From assembly GCF_001721645.1 (NCBI RefSeq), contig NZ_CP017141.1, forward strand, positions 3,658,001 through 3,722,000: a stretch of 64,000 nt of DNA. The letters run 5' to 3'. The stretch's first letter is position 1; every line of letters starts with the position of its first letter. A model generated the notes under the pieces. That model worked only from the letters and a program-made list of their open reading frames with translations. It had not been told where the DNA came from and did not search any database. Below, one piece after another: positions 25,856 through 34,654 of the stretch. A program made the translations under genes and the position numbers. The stretch is from Pedobacter steynii. Its GTDB lineage: Bacteria > Bacteroidota > Bacteroidia > Sphingobacteriales > Sphingobacteriaceae.

Positions 25856-26110
25856 ATGAAGAATTCATTAAACACTAAACCAAGCGTAAAAATCCTAAGC
25901 CGGGCCGAACAAAAAGCAATATTGGGTGGTAAAGACATTCAGTTTTGTTTCGCTCAAAGCGCATCAGGAGAATTAACATTATTTAACGGAGCAAGCGGGA
26001 ATCCTGCGGCAGCAGCGGCCAGTGCTCAACAAACTGGCGGGCATTGGTATTGTAAAAGTTGCGATACTGCCAGTTGGTTTCAACAGTACATTATAACCAA
26101 CAGAGGCTGA
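25856..26110 (+). CDS. Double-glycine-leader peptide precursor (bacteriocin-like)
   Basis: The 84-residue product from the ATG at 25856 has a leader ending in LSRAEQKAILGG, the pattern of Bacteroidota GG-type natural-product precursors, with cleavage expected after Gly25. An ATG at 25832 would add 8 residues. The 59-residue core begins KDIQFC and contains an Ala-rich stretch (51-57) and the ending WYCKSCDTASW. Its three cysteines are Cys31, Cys66 and Cys69. The product may be a secreted bacteriocin-like or signalling peptide. No C39-peptidase ABC exporter, modification enzyme or immunity gene is adjacent, so export would rely on a system elsewhere. A strong terminator follows, supporting a real single-gene transcript. 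Confidence 0.75.
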   Translation: MKNSLNTKPSVKILSRAEQKAILGGKDIQFCFAQSASGELTLFNGASGNPAAAAASAQQTGGHWYCKSCDTASWFQQYIITNRG

Positions 26111-26135
26111 TGAGAACATTTCAGAACGTTGAAAC

Positions 26136-26174
26136 AAAAAAGAGGTGCTTTATTTATAAAGCACCTCTTTTTTG
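26136..26174 (+). terminator. Intrinsic terminator after the peptide precursor gene
   Basis: A perfect 12-bp stem (AGAGGTGCTTTA with TAAAGCACCTCT, loop TTTA) is flanked by A-run and T-run, so it can stop transcription from both sides: the peptide gene and the convergent outer-membrane protein gene. Confidence 0.9.
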
Positions 26175-26195
26175 TTGGCAATATATTGCAGTAGC

Positions 26196-26666
26196 TTACA
26201 GTCTGAATCCTACTCTTAGTGCAGCATAGGAAGTTCCTGCATCTTCTATCCTGATACCGGCATCGATGCGGTTGTTAAATTTGTACCCAACACCACCACC
26301 AACAAGGAAGCTTGTTCCATAATCGTTAAATCCGATAGCAGCACCTAAGTTAAAGTTGATGAAAACCTTTGGGTCAACGAAATACTTAACCCCACCTTTT
26401 AAGGGTAAAAAAGTATAGTTGCTGTAGAAATCATCATATTTAGGAAATAAGGTTTCTACCCCTGTTGCCAGGGTTAATCCCAGCTTTTTCTCTACTGGCC
26501 ATTCCGCTTCCAAAATTCCACCAATACCTACGTTATAAGCTTTGCTGAAAGGAATTAACAATTCAGGTGACAGGGTTATTTTTGCTGATTGCGCAAATGA
26601 TTTTGCAGTAAAGAACATACACATAGTTCCAATCAGTCCAACAATTAAAAGTCGTTTTGTATTCAT
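26196..26666 (-). CDS. Outer membrane beta-barrel protein, OmpA/OmpW-like size
   Basis: The 156-residue protein has a Sec signal peptide ending at SFAQS and a mature part made of alternating strands (KITLSPELLIPF, GIGGILEAEWPV, KYFVDPKVFINFNLGAAIGF) that ends with YAALRVGFRL, a C-terminal aromatic-ended strand typical of outer membrane barrels. With about 130 mature residues it fits an eight-stranded barrel. It is the last of four minus-strand genes running from lodA; a 88-bp gap separates it from the lipoprotein gene, so co-transcription is uncertain. The function is unknown. Confidence 0.75.
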   Translation of the reverse strand: MNTKRLLIVGLIGTMCMFFTAKSFAQSAKITLSPELLIPFSKAYNVGIGGILEAEWPVEKKLGLTLATGVETLFPKYDDFYSNYTFLPLKGGVKYFVDPKVFINFNLGAAIGFNDYGTSFLVGGGVGYKFNNRIDAGIRIEDAGTSYAALRVGFRL

Positions 26667-26754
26667 AAGATAAGTAATTTAGTCCGATCAGCTTTTAACA
26701 AAGATTAGACCAATTCCCGATTTCTTAGGAATAAATTTCTTCACACCTGGTGAT

Positions 26755-27300
26755 TTAAAAGGCGTCTTTAATCGTTAAACTGGTTGTTTCTGGTGCTCCC
26801 GGAATCCCGCCACCTAAAATCAGTTTTTTAACAACGTTGACAGGAGAGGAGATTTTAACATGATATTGTCCCTGAGCGTCAATGCTCACATCAGCCGTTG
26901 TAGACTGGTTAACAGGCGCGCTATAGAGTACAGATCCTGTAGTAACTGCGGTTCCGATACTGCAATTCAGGGCCATTAAGGCAGCAGTAGGATTGGCCGA
27001 CATGATGGCTGTTGTGCTGAGTGTATATTTTCCTGGCCCACGGTTATTGAAGATGATGGTTAATGCGCTGCCCGAGTAGGCTCCATGATTGCCGCCATCT
27101 CCTGAAGTAGTGACTACCATGCCCGCTTTTCCATCTTTATTAGTCTGGGCAGAGGCACCTCTGGTATAAGTATAAGATCCGAGTTTCCAGCTGGATTCAC
27201 CAACAGGTTCTGGTGCCGGATCGTTCTTTTTGCCTCCACCGCAGGAAAATAAAATAATTGAGGCACTTAATAAGGCGGCATAGGTTAGTAATTTTTTCAT
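26755..27300 (-). CDS. Hypothetical lipoprotein
   Basis: The 181-residue protein has a lipoprotein signal ending in LFSC (lipid on Cys20) followed by a Gly/Lys linker (GGGKKNDPAPEP). The mature part is beta-rich (SSWKLGSYTYTRG, ALTIIFNNRGPGKYTLS, SIDAQGQYHVKISSPVNVVKKLILGG) and resembles carbohydrate-binding-like or jelly-roll folds, but I cannot place it in a named family. It lies downstream of the LodB-like gene after 215 bp that contain a strong inverted repeat, so it is probably regulated on its own. Confidence 0.7.
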   Translation of the reverse strand: MKKLLTYAALLSASIILFSCGGGKKNDPAPEPVGESSWKLGSYTYTRGASAQTNKDGKAGMVVTTSGDGGNHGAYSGSALTIIFNNRGPGKYTLSTTAIMSANPTAALMALNCSIGTAVTTGSVLYSAPVNQSTTADVSIDAQGQYHVKISSPVNVVKKLILGGGIPGAPETTSLTIKDAF

Positions 27301-27389
27301 TGTCTAAGGGGGTTGTTTTAAAAAAAACAGACAAGAAATATGCCTGTCCCTTTATTTTCAATGAAAACACTGGTTTTAGGGTAGGTCTG

Positions 27390-27409
27390 ACTACCTGAAA
27401 TCAGGTAGT
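27390..27409. promoter_or_regulatory. 20-bp palindromic operator-like site
   Basis: ACTACCTGA and TCAGGTAGT form a perfect inverted repeat around AA. GGTAG at 27380-27384 repeats one arm, so GGTAG, CTACC and GGTAG alternate here. The site lies 90 bp upstream of the lipoprotein gene, where a dimeric regulator could bind. The 2-nt spacer is too short for an RNA hairpin loop. Confidence 0.45.
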
Positions 27410-27515
27410 GAATACCGGATGTTTTACTGCTTTGGGATAAAAACAGGACAGTGGTAAAACTCAACAAAACAGTCGGCTTTCACAGGGCTATTTTGTTGAG
27501 TTGATCCTGGAATAC

Positions 27516-28652
27516 TCAGGCATATTGTTCTCTTCTCAATGGAACGAAGGTATGCCGTCTTTTCCAGAAAGCGGATTCAGGCCAGCGTTGTTCTTTATGG
27601 TAAAACTGAAGCTTTAGCTCCTGATAACTATGGAAAATACGGCTGATATCCTGCTGATAACGATCAATAGCTTTAGCATCTCCATTATAGTTTTCAAGCA
27701 AAGCCCTTGCAGCCTGAAAAGCAGAACTTATGGCAAAACCAATACCCATAGAGGACAATGGGTCAAATGCTGCGGCTGCATCACCCACAGCAATAAAATT
27801 TTTCCTGCAGGAGAAATCATTGAGCTGAGAGAAGGCATTACGGGTCCAGAGTGCTTCATGGGATAAGGTCTCTGAGGTCCTTTGCCGCGTATGTACCGTT
27901 TGTTCCAGCATTTTACACCAGTTCGCCGGTTTGTGTAATTGCAATTCAGAAGCACGGTCTGCATCCGTAAAAAAGGTTACGGCCATTTGCTGCTTTGGTA
28001 ATGCGGCAGTATACCACCATCCTTCTTCTGTAGCCTCCATAAACAGATCCTGACTGATGTTACGGTTGTCTGTTGTTTGCAAAAAGGCGCCGATTGCAAC
28101 GAGCTGATCAAATCTTACAGATTCTATTCCCAGCTGCCTGCTGATGGTGCTTTGTCTGCCGGTCGCATCAACGATATAACGGGCGAGTACATCAAATTGC
28201 TGTTGATCGCGATGCTGAAAGCTGGCTTCCCAATGTTCATTTGGCAATTGTCTCAACGATTGACAACGGGTTCTTGGAAAGACAATGCCACCACGGCTCA
28301 TCACCTGTTCCAGCAGATGAAGGTCAAACCTTTCCCGGTCTATCTGATAATTTGCTCCCTGTGAAGTAAACAGAGAATCACGGGTGTTGATATAGGAACT
28401 TCCCCATGCGGCCTTATTGCTGTAACCTTCTAAAAAACTATCTGGTCCAAAATCTTCTTTATGGATGTCCACATAGTCCAGGAGGTCAAACAAAGCCGGG
28501 CTCACATTCTCACCAACACGTGTATTGTCCAGAGCACTTTGCTCTACGATCATCACTTTAAGCCCGGAGTACCGCAACAGACTAAGTGCGGTGGCAGCCC
28601 CGCCGGGGCCGCCACCGATGATCAATACATCGGTTTGCATTGTTCTGTTCAT
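27516..28652 (-). CDS. LodB-like FAD-dependent oxidoreductase
   Basis: The 378-residue protein has an N-terminal dinucleotide-binding motif (LIIGGGPGGAATALSLL, 10-26), the second FAD motif in the middle (ARYIVDATGRQSTI) and the third near GDAAAAFDPLSSMGIGFAIS, as in the tryptophan-halogenase-like flavoproteins. LodB proteins of this group are needed to form the cysteine-tryptophylquinone cofactor in LodA oxidases. The start overlaps the stop of the LodA-like gene by 1 bp. This coupling makes the maturation role likely, although the sequence alone could also suggest a generic monooxygenase or reductase. Confidence 0.88.
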   Translation of the reverse strand: MNRTMQTDVLIIGGGPGGAATALSLLRYSGLKVMIVEQSALDNTRVGENVSPALFDLLDYVDIHKEDFGPDSFLEGYSNKAAWGSSYINTRDSLFTSQGANYQIDRERFDLHLLEQVMSRGGIVFPRTRCQSLRQLPNEHWEASFQHRDQQQFDVLARYIVDATGRQSTISRQLGIESVRFDQLVAIGAFLQTTDNRNISQDLFMEATEEGWWYTAALPKQQMAVTFFTDADRASELQLHKPANWCKMLEQTVHTRQRTSETLSHEALWTRNAFSQLNDFSCRKNFIAVGDAAAAFDPLSSMGIGFAISSAFQAARALLENYNGDAKAIDRYQQDISRIFHSYQELKLQFYHKEQRWPESAFWKRRHTFVPLRREQYA

Positions 28653-30766
28653 TATCTTCTGCTTCTGCTACCGGAACGAGGTAGGGTTGCGGCTCCGGTA
28701 AGGGTTTCGATAGCTTTGAATGCAGCTTCTTCCATATGTTCAACCATATTGGCGGCCAGAAGACTGCGTTTCTTTACCTTTCCTTTATCAGGCTCGATAT
28801 AGAATACAGGTAAAGTGGTATCCCAATCCTGTACGTTACCGCTGATCTGTCCGATATGAATCTCTTTATAGGTAAATAGGTCGTTATTCCTTTCCGTTTC
28901 CACAATAAAAGGATAACCATTCTCTGCATTGGCATTTTTATCCCTTAGGAAACCCAATGCATACCAGTATTCTACCATCTGCACAAAGCTGTTGATTCCT
29001 CTGGCATAATTCATCTGTTCGCCAGGAGGGACATGAGTGGCGGCTTGTCCTTCTGCAGTGAATTCTCCAACGAGTACATCCCATGGACTTTGTGGTGGCC
29101 ACCAATAACTGTAATAGCTGGGTGGAAGTGGCGCTTTACTACCATCAGGGAGTGTTGCCTTGTTGGCATAAATGTCGGTAAAGTTGATGTATTGTACCGT
29201 ACACTGGAAAAAGTCGGCCTGCCATGGACATGCCATACGCTTGGTCAGATCTCCGGGTTCGCAGCCACCACCTTCACACTCATCTCTGGAAGGAGTTAAG
29301 CCATTTGCCTGATACCAGGCTTCGTCTTTATACTGCTGAATCACATAAGGAGCAGCATATAGCACTGGATTTTGCAGACTCCAGGTAACTTCTATACCCG
29401 GGCACATCGGTAGTCCTACACAGTTGCCTACACTTCCGGCATCCAGCGGGTGAACCGGATACGGCAGGTAATCCCGGTTGTTGTCGAAATTGCCTTCCGC
29501 CCATTGAGCAAGTAAAAATAACTGCGTTTCATCCAGTGCCATGAATTTCATGATATTGGTATTGCTGACTGAGTTACTGCCAGAGTTGAGGGGCATCATT
29601 GGAAACATTTTTCCGGTTTCTTCGCTGCTGAAGAGTTGTTCCTGTGGGTATGATTGTCCGGATGAATTACCCTTTACAGGTGGCTCAGCATCATTCTGCC
29701 TGAAGAGGTTATAGAAATTCATCCGGTTAGTTTTGTTTTCAGGCGAAGGATCAGCGTAATCGAATGGTCCGTTTACGGCGGCCTGCATAGGCTGTACATT
29801 TGAAACCCATTGATAGCGGCCCATACGGTCAATTATCGGAAAGATGTCGCGATAATAGTTCGCTTTGAACTGAGGGTTCCAAATGCCGTTATTATACATT
29901 TGAGGAACCAGATTAAGGTTTCTGACCCCTACATCGAACATGGTATCGCTAAGCGTGGAAATATTGACAATTTCTGGAGCGAAATCAGGGGAACCTACGA
30001 TGACCCATGCCGATAAACTTACTGCCGGGCTTCCATCATTAAAGGTAATCGTGCAATACACCGGACCATCAGAAATATCGTCATGCCAGGTGCTTGATCC
30101 GCCATAACTGGTGAGGGGAAGGTTACCTCCGGCACAACCGGAACCACCTAATACGATAAGACGACCTGATTTATCCGTCCACAATGCACCTAGGGTTTTT
30201 ACTGCAACTCCATATTGTACGGTATCAGGAGGATATTGCGCCGGATATCCGGCAGGTACATTGTCTTTGTCAAAACCAACAGAGCTGTCCCGGCCGGAAA
30301 TCGTACGGGGACCCGGATCCACAATTAGTGTTTGACGTTGAGCTTCAGTAACCATTTCCGGGTTTCTGAAAGGGATGTTCTGATTTTGATAGCTGTTTTC
30401 CTGACCATAAAGCAGGTTGCCCTGAAGTTCGGAATACTGGTACCAGGCGGCCTTTTTATTGGCCAGATGGACGGTCCATTCCATAGATGCGACTTCAGGT
30501 GAGTCGAGGGTAAGTTCATCTATTCCGTTGTCCTTGAAAACCCGGAATAACTGACCTTGTCTTTTAATACGGCCGGCATCATCCTTGAATTTGACGATGG
30601 GACCATTGCCATCACCATTAAACGGAAGACCTCCAATGGTGTCCGGGGATAGACAAATGTTGGATGGATCGTTAGGTGAGACAGCAATCACTGGACTGGG
30701 TACTGCATTAATGGGGCTATTGCCTAAACGGGCAACTCCCACAGAGGGATGAATCTGTAGTGCCAT
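28652..30766 (-). CDS. LodA/GoxA-like CTQ-dependent amino acid oxidase
   Basis: The 704-residue protein matches LodA/GoxA quinoprotein oxidases from its first residues (LQIHPSVGVARLGNSP) through GQLFRVFKDNG, ALWTDKSGRLIVLGG and DDISDGPV. The family builds its cofactor from one Cys and one Trp. Here Cys522 (PWQADFFQC) and Trp556 (YYSYWWPPQSPWDVL) are the likely pair. There is no classical signal peptide, as in LodA, which is exported anyway. Such enzymes oxidise free amino acids (lysine, glycine) and release ammonia and hydrogen peroxide, which can be antibacterial. Coupled to the LodB-like gene. The substrate is not predictable. Confidence 0.9.
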   Translation of the reverse strand: MALQIHPSVGVARLGNSPINAVPSPVIAVSPNDPSNICLSPDTIGGLPFNGDGNGPIVKFKDDAGRIKRQGQLFRVFKDNGIDELTLDSPEVASMEWTVHLANKKAAWYQYSELQGNLLYGQENSYQNQNIPFRNPEMVTEAQRQTLIVDPGPRTISGRDSSVGFDKDNVPAGYPAQYPPDTVQYGVAVKTLGALWTDKSGRLIVLGGSGCAGGNLPLTSYGGSSTWHDDISDGPVYCTITFNDGSPAVSLSAWVIVGSPDFAPEIVNISTLSDTMFDVGVRNLNLVPQMYNNGIWNPQFKANYYRDIFPIIDRMGRYQWVSNVQPMQAAVNGPFDYADPSPENKTNRMNFYNLFRQNDAEPPVKGNSSGQSYPQEQLFSSEETGKMFPMMPLNSGSNSVSNTNIMKFMALDETQLFLLAQWAEGNFDNNRDYLPYPVHPLDAGSVGNCVGLPMCPGIEVTWSLQNPVLYAAPYVIQQYKDEAWYQANGLTPSRDECEGGGCEPGDLTKRMACPWQADFFQCTVQYINFTDIYANKATLPDGSKAPLPPSYYSYWWPPQSPWDVLVGEFTAEGQAATHVPPGEQMNYARGINSFVQMVEYWYALGFLRDKNANAENGYPFIVETERNNDLFTYKEIHIGQISGNVQDWDTTLPVFYIEPDKGKVKKRSLLAANMVEHMEEAAFKAIETLTGAATLPRSGSRSRR

Positions 30767-31149
30767 GTTCTTTGTTTTGCGTTAAAAATTAAACTTTAAT
30801 TATATAAAGTTAACGAGCAATGAAGATGGATTTCAGGGTACTAATACCGTCTTTCTAAAACAGGTATTTTTACCTACAGATCATGCGGTACAGTGGATAT
30901 GGTAAGGTATGTTGTTGCCGGACTGCTGTTTACAGTGATCATGAATAAATAATTACCTTCTTTAACATTATTTAACACTTTTAATTGCCATTATGTGGTA
31001 TATTAGGGTATGAATTTAATCAGGGATGAATTAAGTTTAGTTAATTTAGTACAAATAGTACGGACGGGGAGCGGTTGGTTGCTGTCTCCCCGTTAATTTT
31101 TCCGGAAGTTTATTTCATTCTGAAAATTGCTTCGTTCAAAAGAACCAAA
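30767..31149. other. Intergenic region upstream of the LodA-like gene
   Basis: This 383-bp gap should hold the LodA promoter and the 3' end of the GNAT transcript. I see an inverted repeat next to the LodA start (AACTTTA...TAAAGTT, 30792-30811), a short one (AGGTA-TTTT-TACCT, 30862-30875) and a GC-rich hairpin (ACGGGGAG...CTCCCCGT, 31064-31093) without a T-run on the minus strand. No coding frame was recognised. Confidence 0.6.
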
Positions 31150-31659
31150 TCAGCATTTTATTTCGAACAGGCATGCAGGGGCATTGTGGTAATGATCGGG
31201 TAGACCCTGAGTATCGTTCAGATCAAACATTCCAAGGAAGCTGAAACCGGCATTGGTATAATGGGCGATTAATTTTGAATTGTTTCCCAGGGTATCCAGG
31301 CGGACAAAATCTTTTCCATTTTCTGCTGCATATTTCTTGGCCCAGTCTACAATAATAGCGATGAAGTTTTTCCCTCTGAAATTTGGATTGGTGGCAATTC
31401 TGTGAATATAAATAGCAGCATCATTATTTTTTTCTCCCCAAATTTGTTCATCGCTGAAGGTGGTGGCCCAGATACAGGCGATTTCATCATTTATGATCAG
31501 TTTCCATTGCCTGTTTTCTGCAATTTCAGTCTCTACAAGTTGTTGCTCAAATTCAGGCCATATCACTACTGTTTCTTTTGATTTCTGATAAGCTGATGCG
31601 ATCCTGTAAAGCCTGAATATTTCAGGAATATCGGCTGTATGGCAATTCTCTATTTTCAT
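31150..31659 (-). CDS. GNAT-family N-acetyltransferase
   Basis: The 169-residue protein has the GNAT fold: HRIATNPNFRGKNFIAIIVDWA is the acetyl-CoA-binding motif A (R-x-x-G-x-x region), followed by FVRLDTLGNNSKLIAHYTNAGFSFLG (motif B). It transfers an acetyl group to an amine; the acceptor is unknown. It is a single gene. Confidence 0.88.
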   Translation of the reverse strand: MKIENCHTADIPEIFRLYRIASAYQKSKETVVIWPEFEQQLVETEIAENRQWKLIINDEIACIWATTFSDEQIWGEKNNDAAIYIHRIATNPNFRGKNFIAIIVDWAKKYAAENGKDFVRLDTLGNNSKLIAHYTNAGFSFLGMFDLNDTQGLPDHYHNAPACLFEIKC

Positions 31660-31846
31660 TTTATTGATCTGTTTAATTTTTAATACCTAAAGGTCGTATA
31701 TCTGATTGCATTACAAAACCCGAAACTTGCTGATCATGTAAAGAAATATTCATTGACCTTATGGAAAGCTGACAGACCCGGCATCCATATTATAAATGTG
31801 CGGGAAGCAATTTTATAGTATGGTATTCACTTTAATCTTTAAAGCA

Positions 31847-32665
31847 ATGTTAGGTTCAAAAATCGATTTATTTGGCAATGATTGGCTTGATGTAGTATTT
31901 GATCAAAAAAACAAAACTTACGGGGCTTATGAGCTACGCAGGCAGAACGGTTCAAATACTACCAAAGCGCTCTTTATCTCAGGAACACTTTTTATCCTGT
32001 TTTTTTTAACTCCTAAAATCATCAGTCTGATCAACGGAAAGGAAAGGGTAGACGATCCTTTAACCACAACTGTTGTTAAAATTGCGCCTCCGCCAGCGGT
32101 GAATCCCAAAACACCGCCTCCAACCATCATTGAGCCACCGAAGTCAGCGGTGCCGACTACAAAGTTTCTACCTCCGGTAGTGGTTGAAAACCCGACTGAT
32201 CCAGATCCGGTAATGATTAAGGACCTGGCCATTGCGAATCCTGGTCAGAAAACAGACTTGGCTGATCCTGATGGGGATATTGTGATTACCGGCCCTACCG
32301 GAGAAGGAAAAAAGCAAATGGCTGCTGTAGAGGATGATAAGGTGTATGATATATTCGTAGCTCTTGAAGTGCAACCCGATTTCCCCGGTGGAATAAACAA
32401 ATTTTATAATTACCTGTCGAAAGCAATCAGGTATCCTGCTCTGGCCCAGGAAACCGGGTTGCAGGGAAAAGTTTTTGTATCCTTTATTATTGAGCGGAAC
32501 GGCACATTAACCGACATCAAAGTAGAAAAAAGGCTGGGTTCCGGTACCGATGAAGAAGCGATAAGGGTATTAAAAGCAAGTCCGAAATGGATCCCGGGTA
32601 TTCAAAATGGTAAGGCTGTCCGTGTACGGTATAATATTCCGATCAGTTTCAGCTTATCTCAATAA
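31847..32665 (+). CDS. TonB-family energy transducer
   Basis: I start it at the ATG at 31847 (272 residues) because LGSKIDLFGNDWLDVVFDQ is the normal N-terminus of Bacteroidota TonB proteins; an ATG at 31796 would add 17 residues. Residues about 32-54 (SGTLFILFFLTPKIISLI) form the inner membrane anchor, a Pro/Lys-rich periplasmic linker follows (IAPPPAVNPKTPPPTI), and the C-terminal TonB domain (about 185-272) contains FPGGINKFYNYLSKAIRYP and GKVFVSFIIERNGTLTDIKV. It transmits proton-motive force to SusC-like receptors. No ExbB/ExbD genes are beside it. Confidence 0.92.
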   Translation: MLGSKIDLFGNDWLDVVFDQKNKTYGAYELRRQNGSNTTKALFISGTLFILFFLTPKIISLINGKERVDDPLTTTVVKIAPPPAVNPKTPPPTIIEPPKSAVPTTKFLPPVVVENPTDPDPVMIKDLAIANPGQKTDLADPDGDIVITGPTGEGKKQMAAVEDDKVYDIFVALEVQPDFPGGINKFYNYLSKAIRYPALAQETGLQGKVFVSFIIERNGTLTDIKVEKRLGSGTDEEAIRVLKASPKWIPGIQNGKAVRVRYNIPISFSLSQ

Positions 32666-32684
32666 GCACCTTATAGAAGAGAAA

Positions 32685-32717
32685 GGGGCATCATGACGAA
32701 CATGGTGCCTCTTTTTT
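32685..32717 (+). terminator. Intrinsic terminator after tonB-like gene
   Basis: GGGGCATCATG pairs with CATGGTGCCTC (two G-T wobbles, 5-nt loop) and is followed by TTTTTT, 20 bp after the stop. Confidence 0.8.
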
Positions 32718-32732
32718 ATGCGCTAAGTATTG

Positions 32733-32915
32733 CTACTGACTGTCCTGGTTTTGCGTATCCTGATCAGGAGTAATGTCGTGATCATCCAGTGCTTTATGGT
32801 AACCTAAGGAATGTTTGATTCCTCCCCAGGCAGTTAACATTAAGATAATGTCCTCATCCTTAAGCGGTCCGCTTACCTGACCCTTGCAATAATCTAAAAA
32901 TTCCTTTTCTGTCAT
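32733..32915 (-). CDS. Small hypothetical protein
   Basis: The 60-residue product starts MTEKEFLDYCKGQVSGPLKDEDIILMLTAWGGIKHSLGYHKALDD and ends in an Asp/Gln-rich tail. The ordered, helix-like first 45 residues and the clean ATG suggest a real small gene. It lies between the TonB terminator and the ABC1-kinase gene on the opposite strand. I do not recognise the family. Confidence 0.6.
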   Translation of the reverse strand: MTEKEFLDYCKGQVSGPLKDEDIILMLTAWGGIKHSLGYHKALDDHDITPDQDTQNQDSQ

Positions 32916-33010
32916 GCGCCAAAATTATGGATTTTGTTGTTAAATTCGGAGCAGTAGCATAAAACGGCATGGTTCTAGGTGCTGATCTAAATAAGAAAGG
33001 CGATAAAACC

Positions 33011-34636
33011 ATGATGGAAAATCAAAAGAAAAAGCTCAAAAGAACGGTATCTCTGGTTAAAATACTGGCAAAGTATGGATTTGGAGAGTTACTCAACTAT
33101 ACGAATAATCAGACGGAAGGAGAGATTTCATCACTCAGTGTTTATGAGCGCATCAGGATGGCGCTGGAAGAGCTGGGACCTACCTATGTGAAATTCGGAC
33201 AGGCTTTTAGCAGCAGAGAGGATCTTTTGCCCAAAGAAATGATTCTGGAACTTCAGAAATTGCAGGATAATGTGGAGGCTAAGCCGATGGATGTCAGGGA
33301 ATTGCTGAATACCGATTTGGGTGTAGATCCGGACGAATTCTTTGCAGAAATTGATCCGGAGCCCTTTGCTTCCGCCTCTATCTCCCAGGTATATAAGGCA
33401 ACACTGATCAACGGACAGCGGGTGATCTTAAAAATAAAACGTCCCGGAATCCGGGAGGTTGTCGCTTCAGATATGCTGATCATGAAAGATATCGCAAAGC
33501 TTTTAGTCAATTACAGCGAAGCATTCAGGAGGATAAACCTGGTTGAGGTACTGGAAGCATTTGAAAAATCTATTTTTCAGGAATTGTCTTTTCTTAATGA
33601 ACTGGCCAATATTGACCGTTTTTCCAGGAATTTTAAGGGGAATGAATCCATTTATCTGGCTAAGGTTTACCCGGAGTTATCCAACGACAATATCCTCTGC
33701 ATGGAATTTTTGGACGGTGTAAAAATAAGTGATAAAGACGCGCTCCTTTCCATGGATTTAGATCCTGCTGCCATTGCAAGAAAAGGGCTTGATCTCTACC
33801 TGATTCAGGTATTGGAGCACGGTTTCTTTCATGCAGACCCTCATCCGGGGAACCTGATGGTACTCAGAAGCGGAAAGATTGCCTTTATTGATTTTGGTTC
33901 TATGGGGAGCCTGACACCTGTAGAAAAAGAAATGCTGGAAGATTTTGTTTCTCATTTCATGGCCCAGGACGCAAAGCGCCTAATTGCGGTCATGAAAAAG
34001 ATGGCGATACGCTTCAATGTAACGGATGAAAATCAACTGGAAAAGGATATTCATGGTTTTTTTGACTTGTTGGATGGTGCCTCACTGGAGCAAATGGACA
34101 TTAAAGAAGTGTTGGGTAAATTTTCGGCAATTCTGAATAACAACGAAATCCTTATGCCCGACCACCTTTATCTTCTGGTCCGTGGAATTGTACTGATCGA
34201 AGGAATTGGCCGTGCCCTTGTTCCCGATTTAAATATCATAGAAAGTTTAAGACCTTATATCTTAAAAATAGCTTTCCGTAAACTGAGCCCGGAAGAATTA
34301 AAAAAGAGTGGCTTGAAGTTGTTGAGAACGCTTACTGAGGCGATGAAAACAATGCCCGACGATGTGCAGTCTATCATCAGCAAACTGAATAGCGGGGAGT
34401 TAAAAGTTCAGCAGGAAGTACAGGGCTTATCTGCTTTGAATAAAATGATGGGCAAAGGGATCAACAGGATGGTGATGGCGGTGGTAATGTGTGGATTACT
34501 CATCAGCTCCTCCGTATTGATCTTAGCGGATAAACCGCCTAAACTTAGCGGAATACCTGTGCTTGCGTTAACAGGTTTTTTAATCAGTATCGCCTTAGGC
34601 CTTTATATTTTAATCTCTTCCCGTCCTAAAAATTAA
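33011..34636 (+). CDS. ABC1/AarF/UbiB-family kinase-like protein
   Basis: I prefer the ATG at 33011 (541 residues); an ATG at 32969 would add 14 residues. The ABC1 signature is complete: LEELGPTYVKFGQAFSSR (KxGQ motif), the ADPHPGNLM catalytic-loop motif and AFIDFGSMG (the DFG equivalent). Two hydrophobic segments close the C-terminus (about 475-535), so it is a membrane-bound member like UbiB. Such proteins support quinone biosynthesis or lipid transport through an atypical ATPase activity. It is followed by GNAT genes without obvious functional link. Confidence 0.92.
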   Translation: MMENQKKKLKRTVSLVKILAKYGFGELLNYTNNQTEGEISSLSVYERIRMALEELGPTYVKFGQAFSSREDLLPKEMILELQKLQDNVEAKPMDVRELLNTDLGVDPDEFFAEIDPEPFASASISQVYKATLINGQRVILKIKRPGIREVVASDMLIMKDIAKLLVNYSEAFRRINLVEVLEAFEKSIFQELSFLNELANIDRFSRNFKGNESIYLAKVYPELSNDNILCMEFLDGVKISDKDALLSMDLDPAAIARKGLDLYLIQVLEHGFFHADPHPGNLMVLRSGKIAFIDFGSMGSLTPVEKEMLEDFVSHFMAQDAKRLIAVMKKMAIRFNVTDENQLEKDIHGFFDLLDGASLEQMDIKEVLGKFSAILNNNEILMPDHLYLLVRGIVLIEGIGRALVPDLNIIESLRPYILKIAFRKLSPEELKKSGLKLLRTLTEAMKTMPDDVQSIISKLNSGELKVQQEVQGLSALNKMMGKGINRMVMAVVMCGLLISSSVLILADKPPKLSGIPVLALTGFLISIALGLYILISSRPKN

Positions 34637-34654
34637 TCCCTGTAATTTAGTGAA

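Noticed and set aside
27390..27409. A LuxR-type lux box
   Set aside because: The arms resemble ACCTG...CAGGT, but the half-site spacing is too short and no LuxR or LuxI gene is in the window.
31064..31093. Terminator of a plus-strand small gene or small RNA
   Set aside because: The stem is good, but no plus-strand gene or consensus promoter precedes it and the following T-run is short.
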